A stretch of 64,000 nt of DNA from Streptomyces sp. 846.5 (GTDB lineage Bacteria > Actinomycetota > Actinomycetes > Streptomycetales > Streptomycetaceae), in NCBI RefSeq assembly GCF_004365705.1, contig NZ_SOBN01000001.1, positions 4,326,001-4,390,000 on the forward strand, written 5' to 3'. Below the pieces are notes generated by a model, which worked only from the letters and a program-made list of their open reading frames with translations, was not told where the DNA came from and ran no database searches. Below, one piece after another: positions 35,022-42,223 of the stretch; within the stretch, counting starts at the first letter, position 1; each line of letters starts with the position of its first letter. The translations under genes and the position numbers were made by a program.

Positions 35022-35828
35022 TCAGGGGGCGCGGAAGTAGCCGGGGAAGGCGGGGGCGAGTAGCGGCCTGCGGCCCCAGGCGAGGATCCCTCCGCGGGCC
35101 ATCGCACCCCAGGGGGAGCACCGCCCCAGGGCGATGAGCAGGAAGGTCACCGGCTCGGTGACGATGGTGCAGTCCGGGCGCGGCGGTGCGCCCTCGGTCA
35201 CGGTGAGCGCGCCCTCGTCGAAGGCGGCACTGAACCGGGGGGCGCCGCCGCGCAGCCGCAGCTCGTAGGTGGCGCTCAGCCGGCCGACTGTCCCGTGGTC
35301 GAGCACCCGGGGCATCGCTGTGACCAGGAACGGCAGGCACAACTCCACCCGCTGACGGTCGATCATGTGCGGCCGGCGCAGCGCCCGGGCCAGGTCCCAG
35401 CCGTGGCCGAGCATATGGGTCAGCAGGTAGGACCCCAGCGTGTGCAGGTCCAGCGGACCCATGGGGGTCACCAGCGGCAGGTCGCCGGGGCGATCGGCAG
35501 CCGTGGTGACGAAGGCCTGTGCCTGTGCGACGACGGACCCGGCCAGGACCGCGGGATCGCGTTCCGTGAACTCGGCCAACGAGTCGGCGTTGGCGGCGGC
35601 CAGGCTCTCCGGGGTCCCGTCGCCGTAGGGGCGGTCGATGCCCGCCGCCAGCTCCGCCATCAGCTCGTTGGCCAGCGCGAGGTGTGCTGCGGCCTCCCCG
35701 ACGTTCCAGGTGGAGCGGGGGATGCGGGTCGCCGGGTCGGCGCCGGCGGTCAGCAGGGCGGCGATGTCCGCCGCGGTCGCGGTGATCGACTCGTACAGCT
35801 GCGGGGGTGCCGGCGTCGGGGTGGTCAT
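35022..35828 (-). CDS. Maleylpyruvate isomerase family mycothiol-dependent enzyme
   Basis: A 268-residue protein of the DinB-like MDMPI superfamily. The N-terminal four-helix bundle carries STWNVGEAAAHLALANELM and LLTHMLGHGWDLARAL, where the histidines are likely metal ligands. A C-terminal SCP2/MDMPI_C-like domain follows (FSAAFDEGALTVTEG). Mycothiol-dependent thiol transferase activity is typical of the family; the substrate is not known. It is convergent with the MFS gene. Confidence 0.75.
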   Translation of the reverse strand: MTTPTPAPPQLYESITATAADIAALLTAGADPATRIPRSTWNVGEAAAHLALANELMAELAAGIDRPYGDGTPESLAAANADSLAEFTERDPAVLAGSVVAQAQAFVTTAADRPGDLPLVTPMGPLDLHTLGSYLLTHMLGHGWDLARALRRPHMIDRQRVELCLPFLVTAMPRVLDHGTVGRLSATYELRLRGGAPRFSAAFDEGALTVTEGAPPRPDCTIVTEPVTFLLIALGRCSPWGAMARGGILAWGRRPLLAPAFPGYFRAP

Positions 35829-35900
35829 GACGGAGAAGCGTGTACCAGCAGTGGCGCGCTGTCCAGGGTTTCGTGCTTCCAGGTCTTTGCCATCTCTTTA

Positions 35901-35925
35901 CAACCTGTCCCTGGGCTGTGTCGTC
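35901..35925 (+). promoter_or_regulatory. Candidate ECF-sigma promoter of the surface protein-sortase operon
   Basis: caAAC, 17 bases, CGTC: resembles the general ECF promoter pattern (AAC ... CGTC). It lies about 75 bases upstream of the surface-protein ATG. It could be read by the SigE-like ECF factor encoded at 37.1 kb. Inferred only. Confidence 0.35.
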
Positions 35926-35998
35926 TCTCCTCCCGTTCAGCAACGCAGCCCGGCGCACGCCACCACGGCGGGCCGGGCCGACGAGAGAGAAGCCGTTC

Positions 35999-36412
35999 AT
36001 GCGTACAGCTCGTTCAACTCGTACTCGTCTTACCGGTCGCACCGGTGTCATCGGCGCCGCGTTCCTCGCCAGCGCCGCGGTGCTGGTCGGCGCGGGGTCC
36101 GCGAACGCCGCCGCGTCGGCGTCGCCGACCGTCTCGGCGAGCCCGAGTGCCGCCGCCACCGCGGCTCCGAGCCCCACCCGGGACGCCACCGCCGTCCCGT
36201 CGGCCCGGCCGACCGAGCCGCCGAGGGCCGTCGCGTCGGCGGGCCAGGTCGGTGCCGTGCCGAAGGGGGCGCCGGACACCGGGGTCGCGCCGGTCGCGTC
36301 CCAGGGTGGTGGCGACACGGCCGCGGTGACCGGTGCGGCGGCGGCCGGCGCGATCCTGGTCGGCGGAGCGGGCGTCGTGCTGCTGCGCCGTCGGACCAGG
36401 GCTCAGGGCTGA
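35999..36412 (+). CDS. Cell-surface protein with C-terminal anchor, putative sortase substrate
   Basis: A 137-residue exported protein. The signal peptide (about residues 1-38, ending GSANAAA) precedes a P/S/T/A-rich stalk. A GAPDTG element follows, then a second hydrophobic helix (TGAAAAGAILVGGAGVVLLRRRTRAQG) and a basic tail. This is the layout of LPXTG-type proteins, with APDTG as a possible variant sorting motif, though its distance from the helix is longer than usual. The sortase gene begins 3 bases after the stop, so the two are coupled and probably functionally linked. Confidence 0.65.
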   Translation: MRTARSTRTRLTGRTGVIGAAFLASAAVLVGAGSANAAASASPTVSASPSAAATAAPSPTRDATAVPSARPTEPPRAVASAGQVGAVPKGAPDTGVAPVASQGGGDTAAVTGAAAAGAILVGGAGVVLLRRRTRAQG

Positions 36413-36414
36413 TC

Positions 36415-37065
36415 TTGCCGACGAAGAGCGTGCGGGTCCTGCTGACCGCCGTGGTCGCGGCACTGCTGGTGTCGGGTTGCGGCAGCGGATCGACGGCGGT
36501 GCAGACAGCGTCTGCGGGGGGCTCGTCCGCGGCCGGGTCCGCTTCGACGGCGCCTAGCGCGACGCCGTCCGCCGCACCGTCCTCGACGGCGCCGCAGGCG
36601 CTCGCCAAGTCGGTCCCGGTCCGGCTGCAGATCCCCGGCATCGGCGTCGACACCCCGGTGATGCGGCTCGGTCTGGCCGCGGACGGAAGCGTGCAGGTGC
36701 CGCCGATCGAGGTGAACGCCCCGGCCGGCTGGTACCAGGGCTCCCCGACGCCGGGCCAGGTCGGCCCCTCGGTGATCCTGGCCCATGTCACGGTCGGCAA
36801 GTACGGCGACGGCGTCTTTCTGCACCTCTCCCGGCTCAAGCAGGGCGACCGCGTGGTCGCGCGGCTGCAGGACGGCAAGTCGGCGGTCTTCACCGTGTAC
36901 CGGGTGCAGACGGTCGCCAAGGCGGATTTCCCGACAGCTGCCGTGTACGGGAACGTCAACCGCCCGGAACTGCGTCTGATCACCTGCGGCGGCCCGAGGA
37001 ACAGCGCCGGGAACGGCTACCTAGACAACGTGGTGGTCTACGCCGCGCTGACAGCGGAGCAGTAG
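36415..37065 (+). CDS. Class F sortase with lipobox-like N-terminus
   Basis: A 216-residue sortase. An N-terminal hydrophobic stretch ends in LLVSGC, a lipobox, so it may be a lipoprotein instead of a simple membrane-anchored enzyme. An S/A/P-rich linker precedes the catalytic beta-barrel (about residues 70-216). Catalytic residues are His124 (LAHVTVG), Cys191 (LITCGG) and Arg195. TTG at 36415 is the chosen start, coupled to the surface protein stop; GTG at 36430 is an alternative. Class F enzymes are actinobacterial and poorly characterised. Confidence 0.8.
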   Translation: MPTKSVRVLLTAVVAALLVSGCGSGSTAVQTASAGGSSAAGSASTAPSATPSAAPSSTAPQALAKSVPVRLQIPGIGVDTPVMRLGLAADGSVQVPPIEVNAPAGWYQGSPTPGQVGPSVILAHVTVGKYGDGVFLHLSRLKQGDRVVARLQDGKSAVFTVYRVQTVAKADFPTAAVYGNVNRPELRLITCGGPRNSAGNGYLDNVVVYAALTAEQ

Positions 37066-37108
37066 CCGCGCAGTAGAGACACCCGCACCACACGACCCAT
37101 GGAGAGCG

Positions 37109-37603
37109 TTGAGCCGGTCACAGGACACCGCAGCGTCCGAGCTGTTCGCTGCCCTCTACCCGGCTCTCGCCGGGTGGTGCCGTCGTCTGACCGACGACGA
37201 CGGCACCGCCCACGAGATCGCCGCGGAGGCGTTCACCCGGCTGTGGGCGCGTTGGACCAACGTGGAGGAGCCGCGCGGCTTCCTCTACGTCACGGCGGCC
37301 AATCTGGTCCGCGACCACTGGCGCAGGCTGGAGCGGGAACGGAGGGCGCTGCGCCGGGTGACCGCGGAGGCCGTGGTCAACGGGCAGTCGGGCGAGGGCG
37401 CCGACCCCTCGGTCCGGCTGCTGGTCCAGTCGCTCCCGCTGCGGCTGCGCACCCCGGTGCTGCTGTACTACTACGCTGATCTGCCGATCCGGGAGGTGGC
37501 TGTGCTGACGGGGCGCAAGGAAGGGACAGTCAAGGCCGATCTCCACGCGGCACGGGAACTACTGCGCAGCAGGCTGGGGGGACACCTTGATCACACCCAT
37601 TGA
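37109..37603 (+). CDS. ECF sigma factor (SigE-like)
   Basis: A 164-residue sigma-70 factor with region 2 (ELFAALYPALAGWCRRLTDDDGTAHEIAAEAFTRLWARW, RGFLYVTAANLVRDHWRR) and region 4 (LPLRLRTPVLLYYYADLPIREVAVLTGRKEGTVKADLHAARELLRSRL). TTG start after ggagagcg. It overlaps the next gene, a membrane protein, by 17 bases, the usual sigma/anti-sigma arrangement. It follows the sortase gene by 43 bases and may regulate the surface genes. Confidence 0.85.
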   Translation: MSRSQDTAASELFAALYPALAGWCRRLTDDDGTAHEIAAEAFTRLWARWTNVEEPRGFLYVTAANLVRDHWRRLERERRALRRVTAEAVVNGQSGEGADPSVRLLVQSLPLRLRTPVLLYYYADLPIREVAVLTGRKEGTVKADLHAARELLRSRLGGHLDHTH

Positions 37604-38111
37604 GGAGCCGGACGAGGAGCGTGACGACCGGCTGTCGGCGCTGATCGGATCCGGTCCGGTGGTCCTGCTGCCGCCCCCCGGTGCGTTCGAGCAGATCCGC
37701 CGCAGCGCGGCGCGGCGCCGCCGCCGGCGCACGGCGGCCGGCGGCGGGCTGGTGCTGGCCGTCGCCGCCGCGGTGGTCACCCCGCTGCTGCTCTCCGGCA
37801 ACCAGGTCGTCCCGGTGCGGGTGGTCCCGGCCGCGCCACCGGCGGCCGTGACCGGCCCGGCGTCGCCGTCGCCGACGCCGTCGCCGACCCTGGATCCACG
37901 CCAGCTGGCCTCGGTATCGGCGGCGCCCTCCTCGGTCCCGTCGCCGTCGGCCCCGCGCCGACCCACCCGGGCGACCTCGGTGCCCAGCTCCCGCACCGGC
38001 TCCGGCGCGGCGGCCTCGGCGGCTTCGGTGACGTCCCCGTCGGCGCTGTCCACCGCCTCCGCCACGTCCGCCGGGCACAGCAGTTCACCCTCGCCGAGCG
38101 CCAGCCGATGA
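37587..38111 (+). CDS. Membrane protein, probable anti-sigma partner
   Basis: A 174-residue single-pass protein. The N-terminal cytoplasmic segment of about 47 residues (EEPDEERDDRLSALIGSGPVVLLPPPGAFEQIRRSAARRRRRR) precedes one transmembrane helix (about 51-71) and a disordered S/P/T-rich extracytoplasmic tail. No ZAS zinc motif (H-x3-C-x2-C) is present. The role as anti-sigma factor is inferred from overlap with the ECF gene and topology. TTG start. Confidence 0.6.
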   Translation: MITPIEEPDEERDDRLSALIGSGPVVLLPPPGAFEQIRRSAARRRRRRTAAGGGLVLAVAAAVVTPLLLSGNQVVPVRVVPAAPPAAVTGPASPSPTPSPTLDPRQLASVSAAPSSVPSPSAPRRPTRATSVPSSRTGSGAAASAASVTSPSALSTASATSAGHSSSPSPSASR

Positions 38112-38139
38112 CAGACCGATGACAGACCGATGACAGACC
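38107..38139. repeat. Three tandem 11-bp repeats
   Basis: Unit gatgacagacc repeated three times exactly, starting at the stop codon of the membrane protein gene, with a partial fourth unit (gatgag). Possibly slippage-derived. Confidence 0.75.
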
Positions 38140-38166
38140 GATGAGTTCCGGGCTCGGGCCCGGTCC

Positions 38167-38193
38167 CTCTCTGCAGAAGCAGTCAGCAGAGAG
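38167..38193. promoter_or_regulatory. Hairpin covering the DUF899 ribosome binding site
   Basis: ctctctgc (38167-38174) pairs perfectly with gcagagag (38186-38193). The right arm contains the agagagg ribosome binding site of the DUF899 gene, 10 bases before its ATG, so it may restrain translation or act as a terminator of the upstream operon. Confidence 0.4.
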
Positions 38194-38203
38194 GTGCAGC
38201 ACC

Positions 38204-38944
38204 ATGAGTCTGCCGGAGATCGTCACCCGCGAGCAGTGGCTCGACGCCCGCAAAGAACTGCTGGTCAGGGAGAAGGAGTTCACCAGGGCGCGGGATGCGC
38301 TGAACGCCGACCGTCGGCGGCTGCCGATGGTCAGGATCGACAAGCAGTACACCTTCGAGTCGGCGCACGGGCCGGCCGGACTGGCCGACCTGTTCGGCGG
38401 CGCCCGTCAACTGATCGTCCAGCATGTGATGTTCGACCCGGCCTGGGAGGACGCCTGCTCCGGTTGCACGGCCGGCATCGACGAGATCCCCGACGCGCTC
38501 CTCGCCCATCTACGGATCCGCGACACCGAGTTCGCCCTGATCTCGCGCACTCCGCTGGAGAAGATCGAGAAGTACCGGGCCCGCCGGGGCTGGTCGATGC
38601 CCTGGTACTCCTCGTACGGCAGCGACTTCAACTACGACTTCCATGTCTCGCTGGACCCGGCCGTGGCGCCGGTGCAGTACAACTACCGCGACGCAGCCGA
38701 GTTGGCGCGGGCCGGCGCCGACTGGATGCTGGAGGGTCCCTCGGAGCAGCCCGGAATGAGCTGCTTCCTCCGGGACGGCGACGCGATCTTCCACACCTAC
38801 TCGACCTTCGCCCGCGGCAGCGAGCAACTCGGCGGCTCCTACGCCTTCCTGGACATGACCGCGCTCGGCCGCCAGGAGGTCTGGGAAGAGCCCAAGGGCC
38901 GCTCGGACAAGCCGAGGGCCGCCAACCCGACCTTTGCGGAGTAG
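38204..38944 (+). CDS. DUF899 family thioredoxin-like protein
   Basis: A 246-residue protein of the DUF899 family (IVTREQWLDARKELLVREKEFTRARDALNADRRRLPMVRIDKQY at the N-terminus). The thioredoxin-like core contains LIVQHVMFDPAWEDACSGCTAGID with a C-x2-C pair, RARRGWSMPWYSSYGSDFNYDF, and a C-terminal FHTYSTFARGSEQLGGSYAFLDMTALGRQE. The molecular function is unknown; redox activity is plausible from the cysteine pair. Confidence 0.85.
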   Translation: MSLPEIVTREQWLDARKELLVREKEFTRARDALNADRRRLPMVRIDKQYTFESAHGPAGLADLFGGARQLIVQHVMFDPAWEDACSGCTAGIDEIPDALLAHLRIRDTEFALISRTPLEKIEKYRARRGWSMPWYSSYGSDFNYDFHVSLDPAVAPVQYNYRDAAELARAGADWMLEGPSEQPGMSCFLRDGDAIFHTYSTFARGSEQLGGSYAFLDMTALGRQEVWEEPKGRSDKPRAANPTFAE

Positions 38945-38973
38945 CGCCCTGCGACGCCAGGCCCGGCCGGCCG

Positions 38974-39912
38974 CTAAGCCCGTCCGGCTCCGACGAGTTG
39001 GGCGTCCAGTGCGGCCCGGAGCCAGTCGTGGGCCGCGCCGAGCGTCGGCTCCGCCGGGCCGGACGGCGGGGTGGTGAGCTCGCCGGCCAGCTGCCAGTAG
39101 CGGTCGACCAGCGGATCGGCGGTCAGCACCAGCAGGCCGCTGAGCTGCTGCCGGAAGCCGGGGCCGTCCCGAAGGCCGCCCGCGGCGGCGTGGGCGGCGA
39201 CGAAGCAGTCGAGCGCCTCGCCCTGCTGGGGCGGTCGTTGGGCCCGCAGGTCCGCGGAGGCCAGGGCGTATGCCTCGCCGAGTCCGTCGTAGAGCACGAC
39301 CGGGCGGTAGCTGTCCCTGGCGCAGCGGAACTCTGGGCGGCAGAGGTCGGTGCCCAGGCGGACGTCCGAGGTGAGGGCGTGCAGCCGGGCGAAGGCCAGC
39401 ACCTGTGAGGGTGTCGGATCGGCGGGAGGCTGCGGTACCGCAGCCTCGATGATCGCGCCCCGTAGCCGGGCCGGGAGCCGCGGGGGCAGCAGGAAACGCC
39501 AGAAGCGCGCCAGCGACGCCGTGCTCGGCGGCGTACCGACGGCGCCGATCAGCCGCAGCCGGTCGGCGCGCTCCTCGGCGCTGCAGTCCCGCAGCAGGTG
39601 CAGGGCGGCCTCGCGCCAGCGCAGCGCCGCCAACTGCGAGCCGAGTTCCCGCAGCCGCCCGGCGATGGCGTCCTCCAGCGCGTCCTCCCGGTCCAGGATC
39701 CGGCCCACCTCGGAGACCGGCAGGTCCAGGCTGCGCAAGGAACGGATCAGCCGGAGCCGGTCCAGGGCCTCGGGTCCGTACCGCCGGTGGCCGCCGGAAC
39801 TGCGGGCGGCCTCGGGCAGCAGGCCGCGGTCGGAGTAGAAGCGGACGGTCTTGACGGTGACGCCGGCCTGCTCGGCGAGGTCCCCGATACTCCACAGGTC
39901 GTCGGGCGACAA
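38974..39912 (-). CDS. MerR family transcriptional regulator
   Basis: A 312-residue regulator. The N-terminal MerR HTH is WSIGDLAEQAGVTVKTVRFYSDRGLLPEAARSSGGHRRYGPEALDRLRLIRSLRSLDLPVSEVGRIL. A dimerisation helix and a long C-terminal domain of about 200 residues without recognised ligand motif follow. TTG start with gggagg on the minus strand. It is divergent from the hydrolase gene across a promoter with the MerR-type 19-bp spacer. Confidence 0.85.
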   Translation of the reverse strand: MSPDDLWSIGDLAEQAGVTVKTVRFYSDRGLLPEAARSSGGHRRYGPEALDRLRLIRSLRSLDLPVSEVGRILDREDALEDAIAGRLRELGSQLAALRWREAALHLLRDCSAEERADRLRLIGAVGTPPSTASLARFWRFLLPPRLPARLRGAIIEAAVPQPPADPTPSQVLAFARLHALTSDVRLGTDLCRPEFRCARDSYRPVVLYDGLGEAYALASADLRAQRPPQQGEALDCFVAAHAAAGGLRDGPGFRQQLSGLLVLTADPLVDRYWQLAGELTTPPSGPAEPTLGAAHDWLRAALDAQLVGAGRA

Positions 39913-39915
39913 GGC

Positions 39916-39946
39916 TTGAACCTCCCTCAGGGGGAGTTCCTACGGT
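39916..39946 (+). promoter_or_regulatory. MerR-type promoter/operator with 19-bp spacer
   Basis: -35 TTGAAC (39916-39921), spacer of 19 bases, -10 TACGGT (39941-39946). The spacer is filled by the dyad GAACCTCCC-tcag-GGGGAGTTC (39918-39939). The over-long spacer with an internal dyad is the classical architecture of promoters that MerR proteins activate by DNA distortion. It drives the hydrolase gene 41 bases downstream. Confidence 0.75.
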
Positions 39947-39986
39947 ACCGGTGAGCCCGGGGAACAGGACATCTGAGGAGGCATTC

Positions 39987-41507
39987 ATGACGGCGTTTGT
40001 GCTGGTGTCGGGCAGTCATGTCGGCGGATGGGTGTGGCGGGATGTCGCCGCCCGGCTGCGGGAGTCGGGGGCGGAGGTGTTCCCGGCCACGCTCACCGGG
40101 CTGGGGAACCGCCGACATCTGGCGGACCCCGGCACCGACATGGACACCCACATCGAGGATCTGGTGCAGCTGATCGACCATGTGGACGCCCCGGAGCTGG
40201 TGATCGTCGGCCATGACACCGGCATCCACCCGGTGCTGGGCGCCGCCGACCTGCGTCCGGAGCGCATCGCGAGAATCGTCCACCTGGACGCGGGCATCCG
40301 TCAGGACGGTGAGTTGGTGCTGGACCTGGTGCCCGACCAGGCGGTGCGCGAGCGGCTGCTGCAGAAGGCGGGGGAGAGCGGGGACGGCGGGCGGGTGCCG
40401 CCGCCGACGCTGGAGGAGTGGGCGCTGCGGGGCAGCTTGGACGGCGTCCCCGAGGACGCGCTGGCCCGGCTGACCCGCCTCGCGGCGCCGCAGCCGCTGG
40501 GCACGCTCACCCAGCCGCTGCGGCTGACCGGAGCCGGTGCCAAGCTGCCGACCAGCGGAGTGCTCTGCACGTCCAACGGTTCGAGCATCGCCCTGGTCGA
40601 GACCGTGATGCAGTTCGGCGACCCGCGCTTCGAGAGGCTCGCCGACCCCCGGGTGGGATTCTTCGAACTCGCCACCGGCCACTGGCCGATGCTCTCCTGC
40701 CCGGACGAGCTGGCCGAGGTCCTGCTCCGGGCCGCGGCGGGGGAGGGCCGCCGGCTGGCCGCGCCCGTCCGCGAGCAGCCTGCTCACCTGGGTCGCTTCC
40801 TCCTGGACGCGCCGGAACGAACCCGCGAGCGACTGGGCCGGGTCGATCTCCATCTGCCCGACGATCTCCAGGACGGCGAACACCCCTGCCCCGCAGTGGT
40901 GTTCGTTCACGGCGGCCCGATCTCCCCCGAGCTGCGGCCCACGCCGCGGGACTCGGAGACCTTCCTCGGCTACGCTCGCCAGGTGGCGGCCCTGGGGGCG
41001 GTCGGAGTGACGCTGGACCACCGGCTGCACAGCCTCGCCGACTACGGGCGGGCGGCCGAGGACGTCGCCGCGGCGGTGGAACTGGTGCGGGCCGATCCGC
41101 GGGTCGACGCCGAGCGCGTCGCGCTGTGGTTCTTCTCCGGCGGCGGGCTGCTGTCGGCGGACTGGCTGGCGGCGCCCCCGGCCTGGCTGCGGTGCGTGGC
41201 AGCGAGCTATCCGATCCTGGCGCCGCTGCCGAACTGGGGACTGGCGCAGTCCCGGTTCCGACCGGCGGCCGCGCTGAGCGGGGCAGGACGGCTGCCGATC
41301 GTGCTGACCCGGGTGGAGTTGGAGCAGCCCGTGATCGCGGCGACGGTCGCCGAGTTCCTGGCCGCGGCGGAAGGCGCCGGTGCCGCCGTCGAGGTGGTGG
41401 ACGTGCCGCTCGGGCACCACGGGTTCGAGACGATCGACCATACCGACGCGGCCCGTGACGCGGTGCGGCGGGCGATCGGGTCCGTCCTGACCCATCTGCG
41501 GGCCTGA
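39987..41507 (+). CDS. Tandem alpha/beta-hydrolase fusion protein
   Basis: A 506-residue protein made of two alpha/beta-hydrolase domains. The N-terminal domain (about 1-250) is EstC/salicylate-esterase-like (FVLVSGSHVGGWVWRDVAARLRESG, LTGLGNRRHL), but its nucleophile elbow is G75-H-D77-T-G79, with Asp where Ser is usual. A late histidine is present (ATGHWPML). The C-terminal domain (about 265-506) is dienelactone-hydrolase-like, with VVFVHGGP, WFFS384GGG and LGHHGFE. It may be a two-step esterase or an Asp-nucleophile dehalogenase-like enzyme. Start chosen at ATG after gaggaggc. Under MerR control. Confidence 0.75.
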   Translation: MTAFVLVSGSHVGGWVWRDVAARLRESGAEVFPATLTGLGNRRHLADPGTDMDTHIEDLVQLIDHVDAPELVIVGHDTGIHPVLGAADLRPERIARIVHLDAGIRQDGELVLDLVPDQAVRERLLQKAGESGDGGRVPPPTLEEWALRGSLDGVPEDALARLTRLAAPQPLGTLTQPLRLTGAGAKLPTSGVLCTSNGSSIALVETVMQFGDPRFERLADPRVGFFELATGHWPMLSCPDELAEVLLRAAAGEGRRLAAPVREQPAHLGRFLLDAPERTRERLGRVDLHLPDDLQDGEHPCPAVVFVHGGPISPELRPTPRDSETFLGYARQVAALGAVGVTLDHRLHSLADYGRAAEDVAAAVELVRADPRVDAERVALWFFSGGGLLSADWLAAPPAWLRCVAASYPILAPLPNWGLAQSRFRPAAALSGAGRLPIVLTRVELEQPVIAATVAEFLAAAEGAGAAVEVVDVPLGHHGFETIDHTDAARDAVRRAIGSVLTHLRA

Positions 41508-41523
41508 CCGGGACGGAAGCCGG

Positions 41524-42129
41524 TCAGGATGCCTGGTCCAGGACGCCGGTCAGGGATCCGGCCGAGGGGTCTGTCCAGGTGTGGGTGACGGTGCCGTCGG
41601 TGTTTCGGGTGAGGGTCTGCTCGACCGCTCCGGTGGGGCAGTTGGCCGGGCTGCCCGGTAGCGGGCGGCTGCGGAAGGTGAGTTGGTGGGCGTCGGCGCT
41701 CAGCAGGGTCCACGCGGTGGGGCAGAGCTCGTGGCTGCCGGTCGCGGCGGTGTCCAGTACCACCTCGGTGGTGTACTCGTCGCCGACCGGACCGGGGCGC
41801 ACGGTGACCGCGTCCTCCCAGGAGCGGGATCCGTCGGCGTTCGCCAGGGTGCCCGACCAGGTGCCGTGGAAGCCGGCGGGGACGTCGTCCACCAGCGACC
41901 CGGTCGCGCTCCGGCCCGGCGCGGGAGGCTCGGGCGGCAGCAGCCGGGCCCACGCGGAGGGGACGGCCGCCGGGGTCGGACCCGGCAGGCCGCCGACGAT
42001 CCCGACCCGCTGACCCCTGGTGATCAGCATGGCGACGCCGATCGTCATCACCGTGAAGACGGCGGCGAAGAGGACGATCCCGCCGTCACGCAACCGGGCC
42101 TGACCCGCCATCACCCGTCGACCTCCCAC
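41524..42129 (-). CDS. Membrane-anchored extracytoplasmic protein, unknown
   Basis: A 201-residue protein. One N-terminal transmembrane helix (about residues 16-36, GGIVLFAAVFTVMTIGVAMLI) is followed by a P/A-rich linker and a beta-rich domain (FHGTWSGTLANADGSRSWEDAVTVRPGPVGDEYTTEVVLDT...CPTAWTLLS...) with two cysteines that may form a disulfide. The domain resembles small lipocalin- or META-like beta sheets. Internal ATG at 42111 is an alternative start. No function assigned. Confidence 0.65.
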   Translation of the reverse strand: MGGRRVMAGQARLRDGGIVLFAAVFTVMTIGVAMLITRGQRVGIVGGLPGPTPAAVPSAWARLLPPEPPAPGRSATGSLVDDVPAGFHGTWSGTLANADGSRSWEDAVTVRPGPVGDEYTTEVVLDTAATGSHELCPTAWTLLSADAHQLTFRSRPLPGSPANCPTGAVEQTLTRNTDGTVTHTWTDPSAGSLTGVLDQAS

Positions 42130-42223
42130 AACCGCGGGACGGCAGCGCCCGCGTCCCCTCCAGGGTGACGCCGCAACCGTCCTACAGCCAGAGTCAGGTG
42201 ACGGCGGATCAGATACCGGTGGA

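Noticed and set aside
35999..36412. Assignment of the surface protein as a classical LPXTG or LAXTG protein
   Set aside because: The motif is APDTG and lies farther from the terminal helix than usual, so only a possible variant is claimed.
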